This document shows, piece after piece, positions 48,333-61,318 of a DNA stretch of 64,000 nucleotides. Source of the DNA: Strongyloides papillosus (lineage: Eukaryota > Nematoda > Chromadorea > Rhabditida > Strongyloididae); the NCBI GenBank assembly GCA_005656395.1, contig SRSI01000050.1, forward strand, positions 186,001-250,000, in the 5' to 3' direction. The stretch's first letter is position 1. Every line of letters begins with the position of its first letter. Under the pieces are notes generated by a model. The model had not been told where the DNA came from. It worked only from the letters and a program-made list of their open reading frames with translations, and ran no database searches. Position numbers and translations under genes: made by a program.

Positions 48333-49433
48333 ATGTGTTCTATCAACTCTTCAACAGGTAATTTCATTCACTTTGTTTTTTCTCAATTTCAGTCAAATTC
48401 AGAATCTGATGTGTTGTTCGACACAAAAAAAAATATAGAAAAGGATAGTTTCATTTGGACAGTAGAAAAATTTTCTTCTTGTGAATTAATAGAGAATGAA
48501 AAAATGAAAAGTCCTCTTTTCGATTCAAATAAGAATAGCACAATGAAGTGGCATTTGTACATGCATTCAAGATGGTTTCCTAATGAAAATGAAGAATACA
48601 TATCACTTCGGTTGAAATTGGTAGACTTTGACGATATTGAATTAATTGCATTATGTAGTTTCTATATTTTGAGTGTATATGGTGAAAAGAAACATAGCAA
48701 AACTATGAAGATACAAAAATTTAAGAAAGCTAAAACGCATTGTTTCTGTAGTCAGTTTCTAAAGCGTGATTTATTACGTAATGATGATAATGAGCTCTTA
48801 CCAAATGGCAATTTAATGGTGGGGTGTGAAATATTTCATTACTATAATGGGATAAATACTGTTGACCTTTCAGGAAATACCAACATAAATGAATCTTTCA
48901 ATGTATTATTGGGTGATATTGCTGGTTTGCTTAAATCTCCAAAATTTTCAGATTGTGTCGTCAAAGTAGGAGATTCAAAAATAAACGTTCACAAATGTAT
49001 ACTCGCCAGTAGATCAGAAGTCTTTAATTCGATATTAGTGGACAAAAAATATGAATCCAGTCCAAATACTATTGAAATAAACGGATTTCGTGTAGAGGTT
49101 GTAGAAGAGATGATAAACTTTTTGTATACAGGAAAATCACCAAATATGAATAAGATAGCTTATGAAATGTTGGAAATCGGAGAAAAATATAAACAAGAAC
49201 GTTTAAAATTGATGGCGGAGGAGAGATTACTTCACAGTTTATCTGTTGAAAATGTTTGTAATTATCTGATACATAGCGAACTATATTCGGCCGAAACATT
49301 AAAAGAATGGTGCTTACGATTTATTTATTTGAATGGTGAAAATTTTTTTAACAGTGAAAAATGGAAAGAAGTTGTTAGTAATTATCCTTTATTAATTGCC
49401 AAACTCTTTAATATTGCAGTTAATATAGATTGA
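48333..49433 (+). CDS. MATH-BTB protein 1
   Basis: Exon 1 is 25 nt (48333-48357, ATG TGT TCT...), exon 2 is 48403-49433; 351 aa. This structure is deduced from the paralogs: a 25-nt first exon and an acceptor before AATCTG give a continuous frame. MATH domain at about residues 20-150 (FIWTVEKFSS, KWHLYMHSRW, SQFLKRDLL); BTB at about 175-280 (FSDCVVKVGDSKINVHKCIL, ASRSEVFNS); BACK-like tail. Such proteins usually recruit substrates to CUL3 ubiquitin ligase. It is the most diverged of the seven. A longer frame beginning at a TTG (48324) was not used. Confidence 0.88.
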   Translation: MCSINSSTGNFIHFVFSQFQSNSESDVLFDTKKNIEKDSFIWTVEKFSSCELIENEKMKSPLFDSNKNSTMKWHLYMHSRWFPNENEEYISLRLKLVDFDDIELIALCSFYILSVYGEKKHSKTMKIQKFKKAKTHCFCSQFLKRDLLRNDDNELLPNGNLMVGCEIFHYYNGINTVDLSGNTNINESFNVLLGDIAGLLKSPKFSDCVVKVGDSKINVHKCILASRSEVFNSILVDKKYESSPNTIEINGFRVEVVEEMINFLYTGKSPNMNKIAYEMLEIGEKYKQERLKLMAEERLLHSLSVENVCNYLIHSELYSAETLKEWCLRFIYLNGENFFNSEKWKEVVSNYPLLIAKLFNIAVNID

Positions 49434-50863
49434 TTAACTTCTACAATTAAATATAATACAAAATTTATGAAAATAATATACAGATATTTTAATAGCTTTT
49501 TTACGCAGAAGTTATATTTACTGTATTCTTTTTTTATTTATCTCGATAATAAAATTTTTTATCATGTTTTTGATTTCTGTTTTTCTAATTTTTTTTTCTA
49601 AAAATTCTGTGATTCAACACGCCATTGTAAAGCTTTAACAATGAATTATTAATTATAACTATAGTAAGTTAAAACAATTTTAAAAATTCAAAAAATTTAG
49701 ATACTGATAAACAAAATAAAAACTGTCGATTTGATATGGGCCATAAAACCTTCGAATTCAGTGTTAAAAATAATTAAATATTCATTTTTTTATTTACACT
49801 AGACGAAGGCTATTCTTCTGCATAGCTTTATTAAACTTTTAAAAGCTTTCTACTTATATTTTTTTATAAAAATTATCACTAATCTTTGTTCTATAACTTG
49901 GCTAATTCTATACATAAATATCTGGAACCAGCCCATCACTCCAATTAAGAAAAAAAAATATCTTTTTGTTATTTATTAAAAGCGGTTAAAGTTGAAAAGA
50001 GTTATGATGAAGACAATATTTTTATTATTATTTATTTATTATGGGAATTATTTAAAAGTTATTTTTTATTATGAAAGAAATTGAATAATTTTTTTTATCT
50101 TTTAAAAAGTTTAATTTTGGGAAATAAACTTTAATAACAAATTAAAAATGTTTGACTACAAAATGAGCACAATTTCTTAAAAAATATAACTTATAATAGT
50201 TCAAACGATTTTAATATATTAATAAAGGCACTTTAATTTGTTAATAAATGCTCTTTGTAAAAAATTTATGATTTTACAGCAAAAATTAACTTTGAATCAT
50301 GTATTTTAGAGAACAATCAAAGTTTTAATGGCAATAATATTATAGAAGAATAGAAGCCTATTTTAATAATTCTTTAATTTTTGATTTAATTTTCAAATGG
50401 TGAATGATTGTAATAAAATTATTCTCAAGTAAAAGCATTTTTTAATTTTATTAGAAAGAACAAACTACTTCATTTTACTCAGATCTATGTCACGTTTTTT
50501 GTGTTTTATCAGATGAATTTCTATTTCAATGAAACTTTTCTGCAAATATGATGAAATCATCATATCACTGTAAATTTTATCTTTTTGTAGCCTACATTCA
50601 TTTGCTCATTTGAATGACACTGCTAAAGCTTATTAAAACTACAGTAAAAATTTTCGTTAAACATTAATTCTATCTTTCATCTTTTTTTCTATACATTTTT
50701 TCATACAAAAAATTTTTCTTTTTATAGATTATCACTTTACACTTTAAAAAGATAAAAGGGTCATTTTTCTAGTAGTTTGTAGAAACATAACTTTACCTTT
50801 TATTCTTCATCATCCAAGAAACAATATCATTTTAATTCGTATTAGATTTACATAATTTCGAAT
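49434..50863. other. Spacer between MATH-BTB genes 1 and 2
   Basis: AT-rich. The last 350 bp before 50864 resemble the upstream regions of the later paralogs, so promoter sequence is shared. No gene is seen. Confidence 0.5.
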
Positions 50864-51964
50864 ATGACTTCTAACAAACCTTCTTCAAGTGGGTTATTTT
50901 TTATTTATATTGTTCTATTTTAGTATATTCCAGAATCTAATGATCAATTAAACGGTAAAATGAATATAGAAAAAGCCAGTATAATGTGGACAATAGATAA
51001 ATTTTCTATTTGTAAAGAAAAAACAGGTGAATTTAAGATAAGTCCCACTTTCAGTTCCAAGACAAATGATATAATAAATTGGTCTTTGCATATGTATCCA
51101 AAAGGTGATGAAGATGAAAATAAAGATTATATATCACTTTATTTAGTATCGGAAGAATGGGCTTATACAGATTTACTAATGAAAGTGGGTTTTTATGTTA
51201 TAAATGCTGCAGGAGAGAAGAAATCTTTAGACTTTAAAAATATACAAAAATTCAATAAATCTCCTGGGAAATATGGTTATCCAAAATTTTTTAAAAGAGA
51301 TTTTTTACTTAGTAGAAATAATAAATTTATGGTAAATGACACATTAATGTTAGGTTGTGAAATTTTCTATTCCTACAGTGGTCAAAATAATGTCAATACT
51401 TCAACAATTTGTAACGTAAACAAACCTTTGAATACACTCATAAATGATTTCAGCAGTTTACTTGAGTCATCTGAGTTTTCTGATTGTGTTATCAGAGTAG
51501 GGGGCTCTGATATAAATGTTCATAAATGTATACTTGCTAGTAGATCAGAAGTCTTTGATTCAATATTTAAAGAGAAAAATAATGAATCTGTATCAAATAT
51601 TATTCATATGAGTGGTCATTCTGTGGAGGCTGTAAAAGAGGTGATAAAGTACTTGTATACAGCAAAATTGCCAAACATTGATATTATGGCCTGTGAAATG
51701 CTAGAAATTGGAGACAATTTTAAACTAATACACCTGAAATCAGCGGCAGAAGATTATTTAATCAGAAATTTAGACTTTGATAATGTTTGTGATTATTTTG
51801 AAAAAAGCAAATTATGCTCAGCTGAAATCCTTCAAGAATGGTGCTTGCGATTTATTTATTTGCATCCCGAAATTGTAAATAAAAGAATGGAATGGAAGAA
51901 AGTTGTCACTAATCATCCTTTATTGGTTGCTAAACTCTTACCTATGCTTGCTAATATAAAATGA
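50864..51964 (+). CDS. MATH-BTB protein 2
   Basis: Exon 1 50864-50888 (MTSNKPSS plus one base), exon 2 50934-51964 with acceptor TTCCAG; 351 aa. MATH: IMWTIDKFSICKEKTGEF, WSLHMYPKG, KYGYPKFFKRDFLL. BTB: FSDCVIRVGGSDINVHKCIL, ASRSEVFDS, VIKYLYTAKLP. The C-terminus HPLLVAKLLPMLANIK is the full family ending. Domain content suggests a CUL3 substrate adaptor. It is single copy in sequence, clearly separate from genes 3-6. Confidence 0.9.
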
Positions 51965-53384
51965 TTAAACTTTCACAATTAAATATAAATGAAACACGAA
52001 GTTTTTTCAATTTGAATATAAATATTTTCCAGCATTTTGATAATAGTAATTCTTATCGTTTGTTTTCATGTGACTTTAAAAGTGTTATTTTATTTTTATT
52101 TTATATGTTCACTCAAAACGATAGAGATAAATAAATTCTCTACGTTCTCCAATAATCGGAGATTCAAGTTATTTACAATTCTTATTATATTTTATTAGTT
52201 CGAAATTCAAAATAAATTTTTTAAGTTTTTTTCTGAAGATGTATATTTCAGATTATTACTATATAAAACTTTTGCTTATATTTTTAAAGTTTATAATGTT
52301 ATTCTAAATAGTTCAACAAATAAAAAAAATGATAGTTTAATTAATAAAAAACATTTTGAAAAATGTAAAATTATGTTAATATTTTTAATCATAGATAATT
52401 TTCCGTCACTTGTTTGTATTAGTTTTATAAGATCAAAGGTATCAGAAAAATAAGTTTTTGTTGCTTCAATACACTTTAATGTCAACATTTAATATTGATG
52501 CACAGAATAGAAAGAAATCAAATTTTCATTTTTATATTATCAGTATAATTATATAAAAATAGTGTCATATTATTTATTGAAATATGATGAAATAATTGCT
52601 AAATGATAAAATTACAAATGAATTAGAATTCTTTACCAAGAAATGCAATTATCATACCATCATTACAAAAATTAAATCTAAAATTATTAAAAAAAATAAC
52701 AGTTGTTAAATGCCGTGATTTAAGTAAGAGTTTGAATAATTATACGCTTTTAAAGGAGTTACTTTAATAAGAAACGAAGTGATAATATAATTACAAAAAT
52801 ATATTTATTCCTTTCCATATTTTAATATTGAATATAAATATAAATGCGTATTGATGTAACAAATACATATGTATGTCGTTGAATTCGGTTATTTTACAGT
52901 AAAAATCATGTTATAGCATAGTTGATAATTAATTTTGGATATTGTTAACGAAACTGTTGATATCTAGTTAAAAACAACACGATATTTTGAAGAATCTTCA
53001 AAAGTTGAAATTAAAATTAGTGGAAGATAAATTTGCTTATTGGATTTTTTGTTTATGAAAGAAATTGTTTTATCAGATGAATTTTTATTTCAATGACAAA
53101 TTTTTTTCTTCATATATGACTAAAAATATCATACCACTAGAAATTTTATCTATTTGTAGCATTTATTCATTAGCTCATTTGAAAGGCATATTGACAAACA
53201 TCATTAAAACTACAATGGAAGTTTTCTTTAACATTGACTCTATCAATAATTTTTTTATACATTTTTGGAAGATAAAAGCTTGATTCTTATAATAGTTTTC
53301 AGAAACATATATTAAATATTTCTATTCCATCATCATAAAAAGCAAGATTATTTCAATCTATTTTAAATTTACATAACTTTAAAT
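51965..53384. other. Spacer between MATH-BTB genes 2 and 3
   Basis: The 3' flank and promoter region are similar to those of the other units. The short ORFs here show no conserved protein pattern. Confidence 0.5.
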
Positions 53385-54472
53385 ATGGCTTCTAACGAGA
53401 TTTCTTCAAGTGAGTTGTTTGAATTTATTTCGATTCATTTTAATATATTTCAGAAATTAACGATGAACTTACCAGTAAAAAATATATAGAAAAAGCCGGT
53501 ACAATATGGACGATAAATAATTTCTCTCTTTCTAAAGATAAAACAGGTGAATTTATAAAAAGTCCTAATTTCCATTCCAAGACAGACGATAAAGTAAGAT
53601 GGTATTTACAAATGTATCCAAAAGGTTATGGAGCAGAAGATAAAGATTATATATCACTTTATTTAAATATTGATGTAATTGACAATGTAGATGTGACAAC
53701 AATGTGGAATTTTTATATTTTAAACCAAGAAGGAGAAAAGGAATATGTACAATTTTCAAATAGCGTTTTTAATAAAGCTAGTAGTTTTAGAGGTTATCGA
53801 AAATTTTTTAAAAGAGACTTATTACTTGATATTGAAAAAAAAATTTTAGTAAATGACACACTAGTATTAGGTTGCTCAGTTTTTTATTTTTGTAGTGATG
53901 AAAATACTGTTAATACATCCACAATTAATAACATAAATGAACCTTTAAATACGTTATTGAACGATTTTAGCAATTTATTTGAATCATCTAAGTTTGCTGA
54001 TTGTATTATCAAAGTAGGGGATTCTATAATAGATGTTCATAAATGCATTCTCGCTAGTAGATCAGAAGTCTTCGATTCAAAATTAAAAGCTAAGAATTAT
54101 GAATCTGATCAAAATATAATTGAAATAAAAGAATTCTCTCTGGAGGCTGTAAAAGAAATGATAAAGTACTTGTACACGGGAAAATTACCAAATATAGATG
54201 AAATGGCTCTTGAAATGCTGGCAATTGGAGATAAATATAAGTTAAAACAATTGAAATCAGAGGCCGAAGAAAGTTTAATCAGAAGTTTGAACATTGACAA
54301 TGTCTGTGATTATATTGTACAAAGTGACTTATATTCAACTGAATCCCTTCAAGAATGGTGCTTACGATTTATTTATTTGAACCCTAAAGATGTAGAAAAA
54401 AGAGTGGAATGGGAAAAAGTTGTCACTAATCATCCTTTATTGGTTTCTAAACTCTTTTTTCTTTGTTGCTAA
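53385..54472 (+). CDS. MATH-BTB protein 3
   Basis: Exon 1 53385-53409 (MASNEISS), exon 2 53454-54472; 347 aa. MATH (TIWTINNFSLSKDKTGEF, WYLQMYPKG), BTB (FADCIIKVGDSIIDVHKCIL, ASRSEVFDS). The C-terminus is FFLCC: compared with gene 6, one extra base in the last codons shifts the frame and replaces the family ending that would read FFVANVE. From 54179 onward the DNA is the same as the corresponding part of genes 4 and 5, so the tandem-repeat junction lies within its BTB-coding region. Confidence 0.9.
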
Positions 54473-56028
54473 TGTAGAATAATTGAACTACTACGACTAA
54501 ACTATATTAAACACAAATGTTTAAAAAATTCAATATAAATATTTTTGTGTATTTGGCATTATTATTTTTAAATATTTTTTCTATATAGTCTGAAAAATAT
54601 AAATTTATATATCAGAATTTGGTTCAAAATGATAGAAATGGATAAAATTTTGTACATTCTCCAATAACTGGAGATTTAATTTTATAATAATTCTTATTAC
54701 ATTTCATATAAATAAACGTTTTAACTTTAATCTATGGTAAATTTATCAGTAATTTTAAAAAGGTATATATCAGGTTATTAGCATATGGAGCTTTATAATA
54801 TTATCATTATTAACAATTCAATATATAAAAAAGTGACATTTTAATTGATAAAATGCATTTTTAGAAATGTAAAATTACGTCAATCCTATTAATCGTAGAT
54901 AGTTTTACGTCACTTCTTTTTTTTTAGTTTTATAAGGATAACTAAATTAAAAGGATATGTTTTTGTAGCTTCAATATATCTTTTGCACACCTACATCTAA
55001 TGTTGGTGCACAAAAAAGGAAAAAAATGGATATCCATTATTTCATTATTATTCTTTCTATGTAAAGGTAGTGATGTCTTCATCATTAAAACATAATGGAA
55101 TAATTACTAGATAAAAATATTTGAAACAAGATAGATTTCTTTACCAAAAAATGAGACTACGATATTTTTAAATCAATTATCAAATATAGAAATATTATCA
55201 TAAAAAAACAGAAATTGTTAAATGCCGTAATTTTATTAAAAGTAATAAACAATTATATGCTTTTGACGATACTACTCTTCTAATAAAAGAAGTAAATATA
55301 TAATTACGAACCTTTAGTTCCTTCCTTTTTGTACTTTAATGTCGAATATAAATATAAAAGTACATTAAAATAATAGATAATTTATGTTTATGATTCGGTT
55401 ATTTCGTAAAAATATTCTTGATAATTAATTAAGCATATTGTTTGACAAAGTTCTCGATATTAATGTTTAAATTTTTGTTAATATATAATTTTCACTTCAT
55501 ATTATTTCACCAACAGAAAATTAGTGGAACTACATAAAGAATTATGTTTTCAACTCAATATCTTAGAAAATATAACAAGATCTAAAAATAATTTCAAAAG
55601 TTAAGATTAAAGCTTGTGAAATATTGATTTGTTTATTTGCTTTTTTGTTTTTGAGAGAAATCGTTTTATCAGATAGACTTTTATTTCGACGAAAAAATTT
55701 GTCTTGCACGTATGAATAAAACCATTATATTAATGTAAGTCTAGTTTTTTGTGACCTTTATTCATTTACTTTTTTGAAAAAATTAGTTACGAGGATTATT
55801 ACAATTATAGTGAAAGTCTTTGTCAACAATTTTTCTGTGCGTCATCTTTTTTTTTATAGATTTCTTCAAAAAAAATTTGCCTTTTTGGCAGATTATCACT
55901 TCATACTTTTTAAAAATAAGAAATTTATTTCTATTTATAGTTTTTGGAAGCACAACTTTAATATTTATTCTTCATTATCCAAGAGGAAATATCACTTTTA
56001 TTTGTATTGAATTTATATAACTTTGAAT
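54473..56028. other. Spacer between MATH-BTB genes 3 and 4 (repeat unit 1)
   Basis: Repeated at 57117-58673 and 59762-61318. It holds 3' flank and promoter. A 78-codon ORF recurring at 55774, 58419 and 61064 lies in the promoter region and is not supported as a gene. Confidence 0.5.
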
Positions 56029-57116
56029 ATGTCTTCTAACGAGATTTCTTCAAGTGAGTTGTTTGAATTTATTTCGATTCATTTTATTATATTTCAGAAA
56101 TCAACGATGAACTTACCAGTAAAAAATATATAGAAAAAGCTGGTATAATATGGACAATAAATAATTTTTCTCTTTGTAAAGAAAAAACAGGTGAATTTAT
56201 GAAAAGTCCTATTTTCCATTCCAAGACAGACGATAAATTAAAATGGTATTTACAACTGTATCCAAAAGGTAATAGAGAAGCAGATAAAGATTATATATCA
56301 CTTTATTTACAACTGGAAGCAAATAACAATGTTAATGTAACAACAATGTGGAACTTTTATGTTTTAAACCAAGAAGGAGAAAAGGAATATGCAATAGTTT
56401 CGAATACGGTATTTAATAAAACTAATAAGAGCTACGGTCACTTACAATTTTTTAAAAGAGACTTATTATTTAATATTGAAAAAAGAATTTTAGTAAATGA
56501 TACATTACTACTAGGTTGCACAGTTTTTTATTTTTGTGGTCCTAAAAATACTGTTAGTACTTCAACAAATAGTGACATAAGCGAACATTTCATTACGTTA
56601 CTGAATGATTTTAACAATTTATTTGAATCATCCAAGTTTGCTGATTGTGCTATCAAAGTAGGACATTCTGAAATAAATGCTCATAAATGTATTCTCGCTA
56701 GTAGGTCAGATGTTTTTGATTCATTATTAATAGATAAACATCATGAATTTGAGCCAAATATAATTGAAATAAATGATTTTTCTTTGGAGGCTGTAAAAGA
56801 GATGGTAAAGTACTTGTACACAGGAAAATTACCAAATATAGATGAAATGGCTCTTGAAATGCTGGCAATTGGAGATAAATATAAGTTAAAACAATTGAAA
56901 TCAGAGGCCGAAGAAAGTTTAATCAGAAGTTTGAACATTGACAATGTCTGTGATTATATTGTACAAAGTGACTTATATTCAACTGAATCCCTTCAAGAAT
57001 GGTGCTTACGATTTATTTATTTGAACCCTAAAGATGTAGAAAAAAGAGTGGAATGGGAAAAAGTTGTCACTAATCATCCTTTATTGGTTTCTAAACTCTT
57101 TTTTCTTTGTTGCTAA
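56029..57116 (+). CDS. MATH-BTB protein 4
   Basis: Exon 1 56029-56053 (MSSNEISS), exon 2 56098-57116; 347 aa. MATH (IIWTINNFSLCKEKTGEF, WYLQLYPKG), BTB (FADCAIKVGHSEINAHKCIL, ASRSDVFDS), BACK-like end, C-terminus FFLCC shared with genes 3 and 5. Relative to gene 3 the MATH and first BTB parts differ, while the last 100 residues are the same. The sequence appears identical to gene 5 over its whole length, introns included. Confidence 0.9.
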
Positions 57117-58673
57117 TGTAGAATAATTGAACTACTACGACTAAACTATATTAAACACAAATGTTTAAAAAATTCAATATAAATATTTTTGTGTATTTGG
57201 CATTATTATTTTTAAATATTTTTTCTATATAGTCTGAAAAATATAGATTTATATATCAGAATTTGGTTCAAAATGATAGAAATGGATAAAATTTTGTACA
57301 TTCTCCAATAACTGGAGATTTAATTTTATAATAATTCTTATTACATTTCATATAAATAAACGTTTTAACTTTAATCTATGGTAAATTTATCAGTAATTTT
57401 AAAAAGGTATATATCAGGTTATTAGCATATGGAGCTTTATAATATTATCATTATTAACAATTCAATATATAAAAAAAGTGACATTTTAATTGATAAAATG
57501 CATTTTTAGAAATGTAAAATTACGTCAATCCTATTAATCGTAGATAGTTTTACGTCACTTCTTTTTTTTTAGTTTTATAAGGATAACTAAATTAAAAGGA
57601 TATGTTTTTGTAGCTTCAATATATCTTTTGCACACCTACATCTAATGTTGGTGCACAAAAAAGGAAAAAAATGGATATCCATTATTTCATTATTATTCTT
57701 TCTATGTAAAGGTAGTGATGTCTTCATCATTAAAACATAATGGAATAATTACTAGATAAAAATATTTGAAACAAGATAGATTTCTTTACCAAAAAATGAG
57801 ACTACGATATTTTTAAATCAATTATCAAATATAGAAATATTATCATAAAAAAACAGAAATTGTTAAATGCCGTAATTTTATTAAAAGTAATAAACAATTA
57901 TATGCTTTTGACGATACTACTCTTCTAATAAAAGAAGTAAATATATAATTACGAACCTTTAGTTCCTTCCTTTTTGTACTTTAATGTCGAATATAAATAT
58001 AAAAGTACATTAAAATAATAGATAATTTATGTTTATGATTCGGTTATTTCGTAAAAATATTCTTGATAATTAATTAAGCATATTGTTTGACAAAGTTCTC
58101 GATATTAATGTTTAAATTTTTGTTAATATATAATTTTCACTTCATATTATTTCACCAACAGAAAATTAGTGGAACTACATAAAGAATTATGTTTTCAACT
58201 CAATATCTTAGAAAATATAACAAGATCTAAAAATAATTTCAAAAGTTAAGATTAAAGCTTGTGAAATATTGATTTGTTTATTTGCTTTTTTGTTTTTGAG
58301 AGAAATCGTTTTATCAGATAGACTTTTATTTCGACGAAAAAATTTGTCTTGCACGTATGAATAAAACCATTATATTAATGTAAGTCTAGTTTTTTGTGAC
58401 CTTTATTCATTTACTTTTTTGAAAAAATTAGTTACGAGGATTATTACAATTATAGTGAAAGTCTTTGTCAACAATTTTTCTGTGCGTCATCTTTTTTTTT
58501 ATAGATTTCTTCAAAAAAAATTTGCCTTTTTGGCAGATTATCACTTCATACTTTTTAAAAATAAGAAATTTATTTCTATTTATAGTTTTTGGAAGCACAA
58601 CTTTAATATTTATTCTTCATTATCCAAGAGGAAATATCACTTTTATTTGTATTGAATTTATATAACTTTGAAT
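57117..58673. other. Spacer between MATH-BTB genes 4 and 5 (repeat unit 2)
   Basis: Near-identical copy of 54473-56028; no additional features. Confidence 0.5.
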
Positions 58674-59761
58674 ATGTCTTCTAACGAGATTTCTTCAAGT
58701 GAGTTGTTTGAATTTATTTCGATTCATTTTATTATATTTCAGAAATCAACGATGAACTTACCAGTAAAAAATATATAGAAAAAGCTGGTATAATATGGAC
58801 AATAAATAATTTTTCTCTTTGTAAAGAAAAAACAGGTGAATTTATGAAAAGTCCTATTTTCCATTCCAAGACAGACGATAAATTAAAATGGTATTTACAA
58901 CTGTATCCAAAAGGTAATAGAGAAGCAGATAAAGATTATATATCACTTTATTTACAACTGGAAGCAAATAACAATGTTAATGTAACAACAATGTGGAACT
59001 TTTATGTTTTAAACCAAGAAGGAGAAAAGGAATATGCAATAGTTTCGAATACGGTATTTAATAAAACTAATAAGAGCTACGGTCACTTACAATTTTTTAA
59101 AAGAGACTTATTATTTAATATTGAAAAAAGAATTTTAGTAAATGATACATTACTACTAGGTTGCACAGTTTTTTATTTTTGTGGTCCTAAAAATACTGTT
59201 AGTACTTCAACAAATAGTGACATAAGCGAACATTTCATTACGTTACTGAATGATTTTAACAATTTATTTGAATCATCCAAGTTTGCTGATTGTGCTATCA
59301 AAGTAGGACATTCTGAAATAAATGCTCATAAATGTATTCTCGCTAGTAGGTCAGATGTTTTTGATTCATTATTAATAGATAAACATCATGAATTTGAGCC
59401 AAATATAATTGAAATAAATGATTTTTCTTTGGAGGCTGTAAAAGAGATGGTAAAGTACTTGTACACAGGAAAATTACCAAATATAGATGAAATGGCTCTT
59501 GAAATGCTGGCAATTGGAGATAAATATAAGTTAAAACAATTGAAATCAGAGGCCGAAGAAAGTTTAATCAGAAGTTTGAACATTGACAATGTCTGTGATT
59601 ATATTGTACAAAGTGACTTATATTCAACTGAATCCCTTCAAGAATGGTGCTTACGATTTATTTATTTGAACCCTAAAGATGTAGAAAAAAGAGTGGAATG
59701 GGAAAAAGTTGTCACTAATCATCCTTTATTGGTTTCTAAACTCTTTTTTCTTTGTTGCTAA
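58674..59761 (+). CDS. MATH-BTB protein 5 (identical to protein 4)
   Basis: Exon 1 58674-58698, exon 2 58743-59761; 347 aa. Every position I compared equals gene 4 at a 2645-bp offset, untranslated and spacer DNA included. It therefore has the same MATH, BTB and FFLCC ending. It is either a very recent duplicate or a copy held identical by conversion; an assembly duplication must be excluded. Confidence 0.88.
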
Positions 59762-61318
59762 TGTAGAATAATTGAACTACTACGACTAAACTATATTAAA
59801 CACAAATGTTTAAAAAATTCAATATAAATATTTTTGTGTATTTGGCATTATTATTTTTAAATATTTTTTCTATATAGTCTGAAAAATATAGATTTATATA
59901 TCAGAATTTGGTTCAAAATGATAGAAATGGATAAAATTTTGTACATTCTCCAATAACTGGAGATTTAATTTTATAATAATTCTTATTACATTTCATATAA
60001 ATAAACGTTTTAACTTTAATCTATGGTAAATTTATCAGTAATTTTAAAAAGGTATATATCAGGTTATTAGCATATGGAGCTTTATAATATTATCATTATT
60101 AACAATTCAATATATAAAAAAAGTGACATTTTAATTGATAAAATGCATTTTTAGAAATGTAAAATTACGTCAATCCTATTAATCGTAGATAGTTTTACGT
60201 CACTTCTTTTTTTTTAGTTTTATAAGGATAACTAAATTAAAAGGATATGTTTTTGTAGCTTCAATATATCTTTTGCACACCTACATCTAATGTTGGTGCA
60301 CAAAAAAGGAAAAAAATGGATATCCATTATTTCATTATTATTCTTTCTATGTAAAGGTAGTGATGTCTTCATCATTAAAACATAATGGAATAATTACTAG
60401 ATAAAAATATTTGAAACAAGATAGATTTCTTTACCAAAAAATGAGACTACGATATTTTTAAATCAATTATCAAATATAGAAATATTATCATAAAAAAACA
60501 GAAATTGTTAAATGCCGTAATTTTATTAAAAGTAATAAACAATTATATGCTTTTGACGATACTACTCTTCTAATAAAAGAAGTAAATATATAATTACGAA
60601 CCTTTAGTTCCTTCCTTTTTGTACTTTAATGTCGAATATAAATATAAAAGTACATTAAAATAATAGATAATTTATGTTTATGATTCGGTTATTTCGTAAA
60701 AATATTCTTGATAATTAATTAAGCATATTGTTTGACAAAGTTCTCGATATTAATGTTTAAATTTTTGTTAATATATAATTTTCACTTCATATTATTTCAC
60801 CAACAGAAAATTAGTGGAACTACATAAAGAATTATGTTTTCAACTCAATATCTTAGAAAATATAACAAGATCTAAAAATAATTTCAAAAGTTAAGATTAA
60901 AGCTTGTGAAATATTGATTTGTTTATTTGCTTTTTTGTTTTTGAGAGAAATCGTTTTATCAGATAGACTTTTATTTCGACGAAAAAATTTGTCTTGCACG
61001 TATGAATAAAACCATTATATTAATGTAAGTCTAGTTTTTTGTGACCTTTATTCATTTACTTTTTTGAAAAAATTAGTTACGAGGATTATTACAATTATAG
61101 TGAAAGTCTTTGTCAACAATTTTTCTGTGCGTCATCTTTTTTTTTATAGATTTCTTCAAAAAAAATTTGCCTTTTTGGCAGATTATCACTTCATACTTTT
61201 TAAAAATAAGAAATTTATTTCTATTTATAGTTTTTGGAAGCACAACTTTAATATTTATTCTTCATTATCCAAGAGGAAATATCACTTTTATTTGTATTGA
61301 ATTTATATAACTTTGAAT
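59762..61318. other. Spacer between MATH-BTB genes 5 and 6 (repeat unit 3)
   Basis: Copy of 57117-58673; no additional features. Confidence 0.5.

Noticed and set aside
48324..48402. Continuous 369-codon reading of MATH-BTB gene 1 from 48324
   Set aside because: 48324 is TTG and the stretch includes what aligns with the intron of the paralogs; the 25-nt exon model gives the family N-terminus.
55774..56010. 78- and 66-codon ORFs repeated at 55774, 58419 and 61064
   Set aside because: Their identity comes from the tandem duplication of the whole spacer; no ATG context, domain or codon pattern supports them, and the homologous spacers of genes 2 and 7 do not keep them open.
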